Source: Rhododendron vialii (Eukaryota; Streptophyta; Magnoliopsida; Ericales; Ericaceae). From it: a DNA stretch of 64,000 nucleotides. Within the stretch, counting starts at the first letter, position 1. Each line of letters begins with the position of its first letter. The notes under the pieces were generated by a model. It saw nothing but the letters and a program-made list of their open reading frames with translations. It was not told the DNA's origin and did no database searches. This document shows positions 33,255 to 44,806 of this stretch, in pieces. The translations under genes and the position numbers were made by a program. Where the stretch lies: contig NC_080566.1 of the NCBI RefSeq assembly GCF_030253575.1, positions 27,232,001-27,296,000 of the forward strand, given 5' to 3'.

Positions 33255-36200
33255 CTAACACTGAACCCTCTTTTTGCGTTTGTTGGCCTTCATAAGCTCC
33301 ACCAGGGAAGGAAGAGGTCGAGGCACAGGCACATTCATGGACCGATACAACTTCCTAAAGCTTTCATTAAAGCTCTGTGATGATCCAACCGGCGAATAAC
33401 CACTCAAACGAATTTCGGAATCTTTCTCCAATACTGACCTTTCACATTGGACTTCATTAGCCTCCACTTTGTTCTCCAATGGATTTTCACATTCCACTTC
33501 AAACTTCCTCTCTATCTCCACTGAAATCCCACTTTGTGCTTCATTTATATCTGTCTTGTTCTCAAATGATTTTTCATGTTTCAATCCGAAAACATCCTCT
33601 TGGAACGAACATTGTGGTTCTGCTTTATCAGAAACACTATGAGGAGTCTCATTTTTAGTGGTTTTAATTTTATTCTCTGTAAGTAGAAAAGTAAAATCCG
33701 AGGGATTACCAAGTCTTGCCCTTCCAAATAACGTGACAGGTGGCCTTTTGCTGGGAGGAGAGAGGGTCAAGGGTTGTTTTTGGGTAATGGATGTTTTCAC
33801 AGGCCGCAGGTGAGACTCTACAGAGGGTTTGATAGTGTCTTCCACTACAACTGAACAATTATCAGTTGGAGCAACTTCAAGCCTTATGTCTAGAAGCTTC
33901 CATAAAGGATCATCAGAAGCAAGTTGTGTGCCAAAACAATTTTTCTTCACATAATCAAGCTCCATAGCCCTGCAATTGGGAGTTGTTGACACAACCCGTT
34001 TGGGCGCAAGAATTTGCATAGCCCACTCCAACTCTTCGCTAGATGAGTGCATCGAATAGCATATATGCCAAACACCAAACTGATCTCTCACTGCTCTACT
34101 GCATCTCCCTCTTCTCTGCCTTTCAGTTTCTAAAATCTCATCATCAAACACAAACCACTGGGAGGAAGCACGGATTATGAGAGGCTCCGGCTGGAAATTA
34201 GCCTCTGCCTCTGCAAATTTAGCTTGCGCTCTTTCGTAGAGCTTAGGAAATCCTTCTAGCACATGAAAGCGAGAGGATGGATCTTCAGAGACTATTTCGG
34301 GCGCTGTGAGTGTCAGAGAATGGAAACATTCTGGATTCTTGTCTTTATCAATGAAGATTTTGGAACCAAATGTTTTGGACACTTCCACAAGTATCTCTTC
34401 CTGACCAAGAAGATCACAGGTCAGATAAACCACCAGGGCGTTAGGATGCTTCCATATACAATTAATGACCTGTTTCATGGATAGCCTGAATGTCAGTCTT
34501 ATAATCAGCAATTGCAACAAACATTAAACTATGACTATGTACGTGTGTATGTCGCGCGTGCGGGTGATTAGGTACTTTCCAGAGAAATTAAGTGCAGAGC
34601 TAGATCCTTTGTCATTAGACACTTGAACTCAAAGTCGTAAGAAGCATCGGGTTAAATAACATCCATGCATCGTGAATGCATGCCACTTATTGGAAACACT
34701 TGCTGCGTATGAGAAACAAAATCTAAAAGGTGAATTGTGGAAGGCCAATATAGACGCAGGTCATCCATGGTCACCATGACCAGTTTGTGCGATGCAGTGA
34801 CGTCATGGGAGGAAAGGATTTGCATTGTGATCATCCATGGTCACCATACCATCTGAGGGAACTCCAAAAGGCGGAGGGAGGAAAGTGATGTGGCCCCAAG
34901 GGTCCAAACCCTGGCTTGCTAGATAAGTCCTTTATCCCCTATAACTACAAGTCTACAACACACGCCCAAGGGTAGAGGTACGCTCAATATCTAATCATAC
35001 TGGTGGTCACTCTGCTAGTTTTGCTTCTTCTTCACTCACTGACCCGACCATCAGAGTGTCCGCCGACCACCTTAGGCCGGTTGGCTTGCACTATGTTCTT
35101 TGAGTGCAGAAGGAGCTCATCACTTACTAGCACTTCAATTCCCATTTTCACCACCAGTAAAGATTGTGCTTTACCATCTAACCAGTGGGGGCAATTTTGG
35201 CCCATTTCCAATATTTTTCTGTGCGGAAGATTCCAGAAACCTGTTTTCATGGAATTATAAAAAATTTGAGAACCGGTCCTTGTGGGCATTTAGTATTCTG
35301 TCCGGAAAACTCCAGATAACAAATTTTGTTTTTCTAAACTGTCTCAATTTTCTGGAAAAAGTTTTGAAAACAATGAACCACAAGAATTTCCAACCATGGT
35401 TCCTGTTTTCTGTAAGTTTGAGAACAAAAACAAGTTGATATATCCAAGAGAGAGGCATAGAGAGCAGAATCACTTTTCAAAAACTCTACCAAACACAAAA
35501 CTACCGACCAATGGTCTTGACAAATCAAAAGGCCAATTGGCATGCCAAGAACACCACATGGTAGGTTTACCCTTCCATATAAAAAAGTTCAAATAACAAG
35601 AAACCTAATACTTGTTCTCTTGCAATTTTGTAGATACAATTTGCTGCTCAAAAGTTGTTTTTCCCAGTCTGGTTTGTATACTACTAACTCAATGGAACTA
35701 CTTGAATCTTTTAACCAACACAAACCATCTCAGCTCTCAAGATAGTTAAATCATCAAAAAAATTCTGGAACTATCACTAGTTTCTCACAAGGAGTGGAGT
35801 TTTGCAATTCTAATTTCTAAGGAAAGAGCTCCATTTAAGATAAGGACTCTATGCAACCATTTAGGCATGTTTATACATGGGCAACCATATGCATGGTCAG
35901 AAAATGGTATAATGTGGAGGACGTGTTCTTATCCAGTAACACTAGTATGTTTGAAAGCCAATAATGAGCACAATCATAGTGCACTGCACAAGCGTAACTT
36001 TGCCTCTTCATGTTAAGCCTGCCAAATGCCAGGAGGTAAACATAAAACTAAAATACACAAGCACTTCTACAGCTAGCTTGTATCTCCAAGATCTTTGGTA
36101 ACTCATACAAAATCAATACAAATCAGAAAACAGGACATGGTTTACCACACTTGGGTGGCAGCTCAAATAAAGTAATTAGACAGGTTACACAAAACTAAGA

Positions 36201-39200
36201 GACCCAAACTGATTAAAAGCCAACGGATAATACCTGCCGGACAGCAGAATACTTGCTGGGAATTTTCATAGAGGATTTCCCAAATGTGCAGTCCAAGAAA
36301 ACATAATCAAGATGAGACTTTGGTTCTTTTCCTTTCCTGCCTATGTACTTCTCTGGTAGACTTTGCAAACAATCTGGGGTGAGTCTACAATCTCCTGTGT
36401 GCAGGATATTGCCAAAATTGCCTTCAAACAAGAACATCAAGGCTCCTGGAGTCCATACACAGAAAGCCAAATAAGGAATTTTAGAGCTTGCACACAGATT
36501 AGAATGAAAGGGAACCTAGCAGCAATGCTAGTTTCAATTAAAACAAAGTCCTCTAAAAAGACAAATGATAAAGCATAACACATACATCTTAGGTGAAGAA
36601 AAATGAATCTTTAAACAAATGCAGCAAAACAAAACATCTGATAACCAGTCATTTTTGTTTTGTTTTGGGTTTTCATTTTTGAAATTTCAAATGAAAATGA
36701 TGAACAGCTTAGAACGCCATCTTATTATACCCTTGAATGATTCTATTCACCTTCGATTTTGGGAAGTCAGGAACCTATTCAGATAGTTTACAGAAAGTAG
36801 TTTGTTCAGGAACTTCCTTTGAACAATTATTATAAAAGTTCAACAACATTGTACTTTGTAGGTCCTAGAGTCCCATATTCTAGTATGCTAATCCTTTTTG
36901 ACGAACACTTAATGGAGCTGCAAAGCCTGCAATACGAATCTCTATTGAGTTGCATGTATTCAAGCATAAATTTGACTTAGGAGAAGAATATTTACCACTC
37001 CCGAATAAGCGTGAGTTGATATATATTGAAGGGGTTTTGTTACCGTCCTTGGTAACGAAAACACCTAGCATCGGGGAAATATGGAGGTATTCCACAGCCA
37101 GCTCTAAAGCATCATCGTCATAATCGGTAACATAGAGCATGAATGATTTAGTTAAGAAATTGGAAGTTTTGGAGGAGTTGCCCAAAGTTTTGAGAGAAGT
37201 TGAGAAGGTTGGAATGAAGAAAACAGTCCAATCCCGTTTTTTGTAGTCTGCCCAGTACCAGACCATCAACGGCTGGCCCTGGCCCACTGCATATGCATCG
37301 AAACTCGAAAGTACAACACTCAGCATAATTGAGCTGTAGCCAGCAAGTGCAGGAAAACAAATCCCCTAGGACTCTTACTATTAATGTGCTGCTGTTGAAG
37401 AATGATATTCCTTGCACGTACTTTGAGAGTTAAATAACGCTATGTCGCCATGAACTTAAGTTTCAAACACGTCTCGTCTGACACCATCATAAGAGTGATA
37501 AGCAGTGTCTGCCTTGAGGGAGAAGAGATCACCTCAAACAAAGGAAAATTTCGGTCTCAAGACAAACCTTTTTACTCTGTTCAAAAAATTTCGGCAGTTC
37601 GGACTCATAACAAGCTTACTGTTCTGCCTTTTTTTTAACAAGTTGCTAAAGAGCTTTCCAGAGGTAACTTTCATTCCATGTCAACTACTTCCCACGATGT
37701 ACGAGAAAACAGAAACTACTTGCATGACAGCACTTATACAATTCTCTTATTTGCCAGACCTAAGCTTTTGGCATAAGGATGGGCTTTGCTTTTTGGGAAG
37801 TGTATTAGGAAGGCCTTCGTACCTTGATGAAGCTTCTCAAAATATGAGTTGACTGATTTTCGCAAAAACTTTGCATCCCAAGCATGTATTTAATATTTTA
37901 ATGTAATTCCTTTGGCCATTCTTATACTAGATGTCACCTTAATCCTCCTTAAAACCTTCACATCAAGTTTGGAGGGAGAAGGAGAAGAGGATTGAAGGTA
38001 CTTAAAACAAACGTCGGGTGATTGGTAGTATGGAAATGGTAATGGTAATGGGAAAGAAGTTTGTTCATCCTCGTCTCATATGAGAGAGAAAGCATCTACT
38101 TCTTCTAACATATCCAATTTTCTGCAAGAGTTTTTAGTTTCAATCAGTGAAGTGCAAAGAAAAGGTATTCAAGGATGTACAAATGATCACCATCTCAGTA
38201 GGACTTCAGCCAAAGAGAAAAATAAGAAGAGATTTAAAGATAAGCTGCATCAAATGAGAGGTGCACTGGCTGAGATGGGTATCCCACAAAACATAGCCGG
38301 TCTTCCTCCATCTAAGAGGAAAAAGTATTCAACTACTCATGAAGATAAACCACCTTAGACTAGGGATAAGATATTCTCAAGCTGCTAAGTTTTACCTTTT
38401 GCGTTTTGGAGATTATCCTTCGTGCCAGTGTTCGTAGTCCTTTATGTATATTGTATGGATATAGCAGTTTCCTTTCTTGTTTGTGTCTATCCAATAGGTT
38501 GTATGTAAGAGGAGTGTTATCTGCTAGCCTAGTATAAGTACATGGAACCAAGTCTTAATGACTTCAGGAATAGTGCATGTTTGTTACCTAGTTGCTAGGT
38601 CTCAGACACCCAGCTGAAGGACATCCCATCCCGGAAGTTGATTGCTCACCCCTAAGTTGCTCGAAACCGAAGGTCCTAAGGAAGATCATGGAATGAAGGC
38701 TTGAACTCAAGGGATCGTGTGAGGGTCTGAAATCCCCTCAAGAGTAAGACCTCAGACCAGTCTTGGATCGAGGTAAATTCACTAACCGAATGACAAATCC
38801 TCGAGCTTTGTATCATACCTACCACTAACACCTCGAACTAAGCGGGTCTTCCCTACCACTTGACATTCACAGGACCCCTGAGGTCCTATGGTACGCAGCC
38901 CCACACATCACTGACCTCTGAGCAGTAGGTCCTTCATGCCTAAGGCCTAGACCTCATAGGTCTGATCCCTAGCTTCTGCCTAACCACTAAGAGCCTTCTA
39001 CATGGCCCTCATCAGCTGACTTCAACCCAAATTGCATTTGTCCTATCATACTTAGACATCATAGGTTTGGTCCGTTGGATCATCGTCCTTGATCCTTCAC
39101 CTTGGCGGCCATTGGGGGCTGCCACGTGCCCTTCACCCAGATGTCCCTCAAGGGTACCTCCACCTATATAAAGACATTTATGTTACCATAAAGCATAATA

Positions 39201-40176
39201 ACAACCTAAGCCCCTTAGCTCCAGAGCATCTCATACGAATCTTCGTCCCCTCTCTATTTCTCTCTCTGATTTGCCTAGGGGTTCTCACATCTGTCCTCTC
39301 CACCTTTGGCGGCCCAAGCCTTCAGCATCTTGTTGGTATCTCAGGCCTTCAATTACTCTCTCCTCTTGCTAGAGTCTTTGACCATCCCTTTCCTAAGTAA
39401 TCAAATTTACTTACCAAAAAATCATTAGTAGTCTCCGATCATGAAGCTAAGAGAGTCAACAGGTCATACTGTTCCACAATAATTCACTTTGTATTGTACA
39501 CTTGCAATGATGGTTGAGAACTTCCCAGAAAACAACCACAAACCAGTATCAGAAAATTTGATACTGACCACAAAATAATACATTTGATTGTGACCCATGA
39601 AAAATCAACACCAAAATAAAATTAGAACACAGCTTGAACCTCTAACGCGACAAAAGCCCCGGAAACTCATATGAGCTAATTAATCCAAAAGAGAAAGTGC
39701 AATGATAGTTCATAACAAGATCCAAAAAGAAAACCATACAAGCAAAACCCACTAGAATAATCCAAAGATCAACATATACCAGGGCAGTGGTTCGCATCAA
39801 AAGCAGTTACAGAGAAATCTCCATCCGGATCATTGATGACCAACCTTTGTCCGATCTCAATATTCACAAACACTGAATCAACAAGCTGCAAAGAAAAAAA
39901 AACAAAAAAAAGAATTTCACATAAACAGTCAGATGATCAAATTGGTTTTCCAGAAAGAGGGCAAAAATGGTAAATTTGAGACCAAACCTGAGGGTAATAT
40001 TGGAGGGTTAGGGTTTTGGTGAGGTGGGTAGAGTAAATTGGGTATGAGAAGTGCGTGGAGATCCCTTGGGAGTGGTCCTTGTGGGCGTGAGTGAGGAAAT
40101 GGTGCCTCTTCGTCTTTGAAGATGGGTTCCATGTGTCTACCGTAAACGGTAGCCCTTTGGGCATTTCTATCGGCAT
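33255..40176 (-). CDS. SNM1B/Apollo-like DNA-repair metallo-beta-lactamase
   Basis: Four exons: 39988-40176, 39780-39885, 36234-36445, 33255-34469; GT-AG introns, 1722 nt, 573 residues. The metallo-beta-lactamase core has the metal-binding HAHKDH (residues 30-35), a further histidine in DANHCPG (H96) and aspartate in HTGDCR (D117), then LDCTFG. The beta-CASP part follows, with VYLTCDLLGQEE and YSMHSSSEEL. This matches the plant homologue of SNM1B/Apollo, a 5' exonuclease of cross-link repair and telomere protection. The C-terminal region after about residue 300 is long, low-complexity and rich in E, S and K, with SKRPPVTLFGRARLG and SFRKLYRSMNVPVPRPLPSL as possible conserved patches; ending KKRVQC. 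Intron 2 is 3.3 kb and holds repeats and unrelated ORFs. A GA run and a G-run lie 80-125 bp upstream of the start. Confidence 0.9.
36880..37326 (-). pseudogene. Unrecognised ORF in intron 2 of the Apollo-like gene
   Basis: 148 codons on the same strand as the host gene. The protein has no motif I recognise; the centre (ALELAVEYLHISPMLGVFV, GNKTPSIYINSRLFGSGKY) looks like real protein rather than random translation. It is probably a fragment of a captured or decayed gene, since its ends do not coincide with splice signals that would include it in the host gene. Function unknown. Confidence 0.3.
38080..38358 (+). other. Unrecognised basic ORF in intron 2 of the Apollo-like gene
   Basis: 92 codons on the strand opposite to the host gene, lysine-rich (KEKNKKRFKDKLHQMRG, PPSKRKKYS). 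No known domain recognised. It may be a captured exon or chance. Confidence 0.25.
38560..39480. repeat. Possible non-coding retroelement in intron 2
   Basis: The composition changes sharply to GC-richer, pyrimidine-rich sequence with repeated phrases (gacctcataggtctgatccct, aggtcctatggt), and a TATA-like tatataaag at about 39163. It resembles an LTR or a TRIM-type element, but no TG/CA termini with a TSD could be fixed. Confidence 0.3.
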
Positions 40177-40251
40177 CCTTGTAAGTTGTAATTACTACGT
40201 GTGTGTTTGTGGCCTTGTGGGTGTGCGACTAATATATCATGTAGTATGTAG

Positions 40252-40252
<1 letters not shown>

Positions 40253-40282
<30 letters not shown>

Positions 40283-40300
40283 CGGGGGGGGGGGGGGGGG
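40253..40300. repeat. GA microsatellite and poly-G tract upstream of Apollo-like gene
   Basis: A GA run (about 40253-40278) followed by cgcgc and an uninterrupted run of about 17-18 G. On the gene's strand this is poly-C and CT, lying 80-125 bp before the start codon, likely promoter or 5' UTR. Confidence 0.9.
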
Positions 40301-40751
40301 TTTATCAGAGGTAGTTTTCCTTCTGATCTTGTCTCCAAAGCCTCCGGCGGCAGAAGAGGAGAGAAAATTTTGAAGGAAATTTTGTGGGACAATTTTTGGT
40401 GGGAAATTTTTTGCCTTCTTGTATGATAGGCGGTCGAAGAAAGTGGGCCCACTTCATTTTCTTATTTTGAACAGATTTTAGAGGGGAACGGGGATGGTGT
40501 GCGAGTCATTCATTGTAGAGATAAAATCTAGATCATTGAATTGTCGAATGGCCAGCTCGAATAGTGCATCCACCCTGTTTGTTTGGCTCAATAATATTTT
40601 TTTACATTTTAAATTCCTCTCGTCAATTCGAATAAATAATCCATACAGAATTGTTACAAAACTTACAGAAAAATAACAAAAAAAATATCCAAATGGATTA
40701 TTTAGTCGAAACACTCCTAAAAGATAATACCCGTCGTTTTGGTCTTGATTT

Positions 40752-41515
40752 TTCACGCTTAGCGGCTCTGATGACTAAATTGACACATAAGAGTACGTTT
40801 CGTTTGGAGTGACGAGTGTGAAACGACTTTTGAGGAGTTGAAGAGGCGGTTGACGACAATACTGGTTTTGATTGTGCCCGAACATGGAGTTGGCTACTCC
40901 GTGTATTGCGATGCGTTGATGGAAGGACTTGGGTGCAATTTGATGCAAACGGGGCGAGTGGTAGCGTATGGGTCACGACAAATTGAAAACTCACGAGCGA
41001 AATTATTCCACACATGATTTGGAACTCGCGGCCGTTATTTTTGCTTTGAAAAGTTGGTGTCATTACTCGTACGGTGAGAGGTTTGAAGTCTATTCCGATC
41101 ATAAAAGCTTGAAATACTTATTTTTCCAAAAAGAACTTAACTTACTATAACGTCGATGGATGGAACACATGGAAGATTACGATTTCGAATTGCAATATTA
41201 CTCGGGGAAAGCGAATGCAGTGTTGGATGCGTTAAGTAGAAAATTGACACACCTTGCGAGTCTAAGTATCCATGAGTAAAGGACTTCCTCAGATTTGGGG
41301 TTGTACACATTACACTTCGAGAAAGTTCAGGATGGGGTTACATTATGCAATTTGACCGTTTAATCAACGTTATTGACTCGAGTAATTGAGGCTCAACAAC
41401 ATGATGAGGAAACAGAGAAACTTCGTGCCCAATACCTTAGCGGAGATGCTCAAGAGGGATGGATGATTCACATCGATCAAAATTTGCGTAATCAAAGAAA
41501 ATTATTCCTACCTTA
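40752..41515 (+). pseudogene. Ty3/gypsy (chromovirus-type) RT-RNase H fragment
   Basis: Broken pol fragment. Readable pieces in changing frames are FSRLAALMTKLTHKST, YSVYCDALMEGLGC, then [35 protein letters not shown] and [15 protein letters not shown] text, followed by a linker toward integrase (AQYLSGDAQEGWMIHID). Several frameshifts and stops. LTRs are absent, so it is an isolated relic. Confidence 0.85.
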
Positions 41516-41739
41516 TAAATGAGAAGTAAAAACATTTTCATTGCCAAATAATTTCCATGATAAGGCAGAAAATGACATACGCAGGAATGGCGATAAGTTT
41601 TTTCTACAAAGCTTTCTTGCCTCGATAATGTTTTTCGCGAGTCAATTCTGCTTCTTTTTTTCAATCGATATAAGAGATCATTTTACATCAGATATGAAGT
41701 ACAGAGTCGGACACTACATCAATTGTGACAGTCCATGAG

Positions 41740-41915
41740 ATAATCAAGCCCAACAACTCAACCAATATAAGAAATAAGCCCATTATAAGGTAGAAACAAA
41801 TAAAGAAAGAAAAACCCTCTTAGGGAAGACCACAACCACAAGAGAGACTCAAACTCCTAACCTCCTAATGAGATTCAAGAGTCCTGGCCAACTGAGCTAG
41901 CTCCAGTTGGTTACA
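41740..41915 (-). mobile_element. Possible tRNA-derived SINE
   Basis: On the minus strand an A-box-like TAGCTCAGTTGG (41888-41899) and a B-box-like GAGTTTGAGTCTC (about 41843-41855) are spaced as in a tRNA-type RNA polymerase III promoter, followed by non-tRNA sequence. A clear tail and TSD were not found. Confidence 0.4.
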
Positions 41916-42616
41916 AGTCAATTCTGTTTAATTCTTGCAAAAGTCTTTCAAGGGCAACCAAACACCGAAAAACAAAATTGAAAAGGTATAATTCTGGGCC
42001 GGTTCTATTTTTTGAGTTCATAGCTGGGAGGCTCCTCCTTTAATTGTTCCATGTCTTATTAGATCCTTCCCAAATTAACTCAGCTCTCCCTCTCTCTACC
42101 ATGTGTGTATTCATTTCGCGTTCTATCTCTCTCCTCTCTTTTTTAAGCTTAAAATGTTAGAATGTTTATAACTTCTATTGATACATATCAATTTTCTTTC
42201 ATAAAATTTATATATTTGAAATCTAATAGTAGAGATCTACCTAAGGAGACCAATATTAAATGTAAATTTTGTAAAAATAAATATTTCATTTGGAATTTGA
42301 TATTCACGCTCCATTTTTTACTGATAACACTTCACTTTATTTATGAAATTACTAGTAATTTAACGTTGAAAGTAGAGTGACATCAATAAAAAATGGAGCG
42401 CAAATATCAGCTTCCTTTTCATTTTTCAATATCCTTTTTGTTTTATCTAAATTTATAATTAATAGTCTAAATTCATAATTAACAATATTCATTTAACAAT
42501 TAATTGTGTTAAAATTAACAATTAAGAGTCTATTCATAGTGTTCATTTAACATTAAATGTGCTAGAATTAATAATTAACAATCTATTCACAAGGGGAGAA
42601 TTAATAATTAACAATC
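41916..42616. repeat. AT-rich intergenic with imperfect repeats
   Basis: From about 42440 to 42616 short phrases such as aattaacaat and gtgttaaaatta recur. Directly before the MULE, a 33-bp unit (about 42564-42596) is repeated at 42597-42629 and includes the target site plus the first element bases. Confidence 0.6.
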
Positions 42617-42625
42617 TATTCACAA

Positions 42626-42738
42626 GGGGAAATTACAACCCAAACCCCCCCCCCCCCCGCGCCCGAACTACCACCCAGCCACAGAATGCCGCCTTATACT
42701 ACAAATTCCAACACTTAACCACCTCCGACTACCAAAAA
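42626..42738. repeat. MULE left terminal inverted repeat
   Basis: Starts ggggaaattacaaccc, contains a C-run (about 42644-42658), ends actaccaaaaa. Inverse partner at 58100-58209. Confidence 0.88.
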
Positions 42739-42897
42739 TAGAAAACGAAACTAACTCTGTAAATAGAAGTCATGAAGTTACCTTAATACCCCTCTTTCTT
42801 TTGCAGTATATACACAGACATACGTGGGACCAAATCCCCCTTACCTCACAAAAAAGTGGCACCAAAACGCTCCCCTATTTCCCTCCACTTTCCTTAG

Positions 42898-42905
42898 TAT
42901 ATAAA
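42898..42905 (+). promoter_or_regulatory. TATA box of the MULE transposase gene
   Basis: TATATAAA about 55 bp before a probable 5' UTR exon end (donor at 42963). Confidence 0.55.
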
Positions 42906-43318
42906 GCAGTAGCGGGCTTTTAACCCTAAAAGTTCCTTTTCTGCTCTTGCTCCAGCTGAAAGGTATGTTCCTTTTGTCCCCTTTTTTTTCTTCTGAAAAG
43001 CTGAATTGAATGCAGCATTCATTGATTTAGAGAAGTGGTTGAGTATTAAATGATTAGAAAAGTTTGTGTAGTCAATTTTTGAGAGCAGTTCTATTTTTTT
43101 TTTTTTGTTGGATGTGGTACCAAATGCAGTTACTCATGTTTCTACCCACCGAAATCAATGGAAATGGTGAGGGATTGTTTTGCTTTTTAGTCTTTGACTT
43201 ATATGATTTATCTAATTTTTTAACATTTATACTACTTTATTGATTAAATCCATGCTAAGGTGTACTACTTTATTGATGAAATCCATGCTAAAGTGCACTT
43301 GTTTAATTTGTAAATCTC

Positions 43319-44806
43319 ATGTTTAGGATGATTGATCCAAGATTTGTGTTTGAGGTCCACAATGGGGCCAAGATTGACTTTATAAGGGATGTGGACAAAG
43401 ATTTGATGTCATATTTTGAGATGGTGCACATGATCAAGGACTTAGGTTATTCTGAAAAATGCAACATATATCACAAGCTTCCCAATTGTGATTTAGATGG
43501 TGGGTTGAGGGATATAAAAACTGATGGTGATGTTGTGGACATGTTTGCTATTCATAATGATAAGGAGGCTATAAGTATATATGTGGTTAATCCAGTGGTA
43601 GAAGAGGGTTAAGGTGCTGACTTGGTGAATTTAGAAGATGACATAATTGATTGTGATGACAATGAGAGTGAGACATTTGTAGGTCATTCTGAACTTGTGA
43701 CATTGAAGGAAATGGGGTGGAATGGAAGTGGTAATGGGTGTAACTATAGCTATAGCTATGGAGAAGGTACATCACATGGAAAGGAGAAAGAAGTTGAGTT
43801 TGATGACATGGATAATCCAAATAATTCATTAGATGAATAGGGTAAAGTTGAATTTACTGAATTTTTTGAGGATAGAGACATGAAAAGGCCAGACCTTGGG
43901 TTGGGTATGATATTTGCCAATGCTACATTATTTAGGGCTGCACTTTGGAAGTATACCATCCAAAATAGGACTGAGTTTACCTTTGTAAAGAATGATGGTG
44001 ATAGGGTGACAGATGTTGGTTCCAATGGATGTGGATGGAGAGTCCATGCTAATTACTTCCAAGACACCAAGTCATTTCAAATCAAAAGCTTAGTCAACCA
44101 TCCATATAGCTGCCCTAGACAATACAGGCTTAGGCATGCCAACTCTGCATGGTTAGCAAGAACATACATGGACAGGTTGGTTGATGATCCCAATTGGAAG
44201 GTCAGTGCTTTGAGAAAGGCAGCAAAGAGGAAGCACACGGTAGAGGTCACTGATAGTCAAGCCTATAAGGCTAAAAAGAGGGCATTAGAAGCAATTGAGG
44301 GCAACTATAGACAACAATATTGGAGGCTATGGGATTACTGTGAAATGATTAGGAGGCAAAACCATGGCTCAACTGCATTGTTAAGGGTGGAGAGGCCACC
44401 ACTTAGCACACCCCCTGTCTTCCAAACGATGTTTGTGATGTATGCTGCACAATCAAGGGGTTTCTTAGGTGGTTGTAAACCTATAATCGGGCTTGATGGA
44501 TGTCACTTGAAGGGCCCATTTGGTGGTCAACTTTTGAGTGCTATTGAGAAGGATGCCAATGAACAAATGTACCCATTAGCAGTGGCTGTGGTTGAAGCTG
44601 AGACTAAGGATAGCTTGATGTGGTTTTTTGATAATCTGCTTGGTGTAATATGGAGACTTGAAGAGAAAGAATGGACCTTTATCTCAGATAGGCAGAAGGT
44701 ATGTTATAAACTGTTGAAATTATTTGGTTGTACTTGGTGTAAGATTTTATTTTTTTGCATAAATGTACTTGTTCCTCGATTGTTTTTTGCAGGGTTTGGT
44801 TGAGAA
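43319..44806 (+). pseudogene. mudrA-type transposase, N-terminal and first catalytic part
   Basis: A 5' UTR intron is likely (42963-43326, AG|GTATGT to TTTAG), making the ATG at 43328 (MIDPRFVFEVHNG) the probable start. An N-terminal PB1-like plant domain is followed by an acidic linker, the MuDR DNA-binding region (GLGMIFANATLFRAALWKY, CGWRVHANYF) and the MULE catalytic domain with IIGLDGCHLKGPFGGQ (first D) and WTFISDRQKGL (second D, split by a 94-bp intron 44699-44792). In-frame stops TAA at 43610 and TAG at 43838 break an otherwise continuous frame. A LINE is inserted right after GLVEN at about 44807, and the region with the third catalytic residue and the SWIM zinc finger is absent from the window. 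In the family this protein cuts at the TIRs. Confidence 0.88.

Noticed and set aside
33255..34520. The last exon of the Apollo-like gene as an independent 421-codon gene
   Set aside because: The first 17 codons are intron; an AG acceptor at 34470-34471 joins in frame to the upstream nuclease exons.
40237..40452. 71-codon minus-strand ORF upstream of the Apollo-like gene
   Set aside because: Composed of microsatellite and poly-C translation (SLSLSL, PPPPP).
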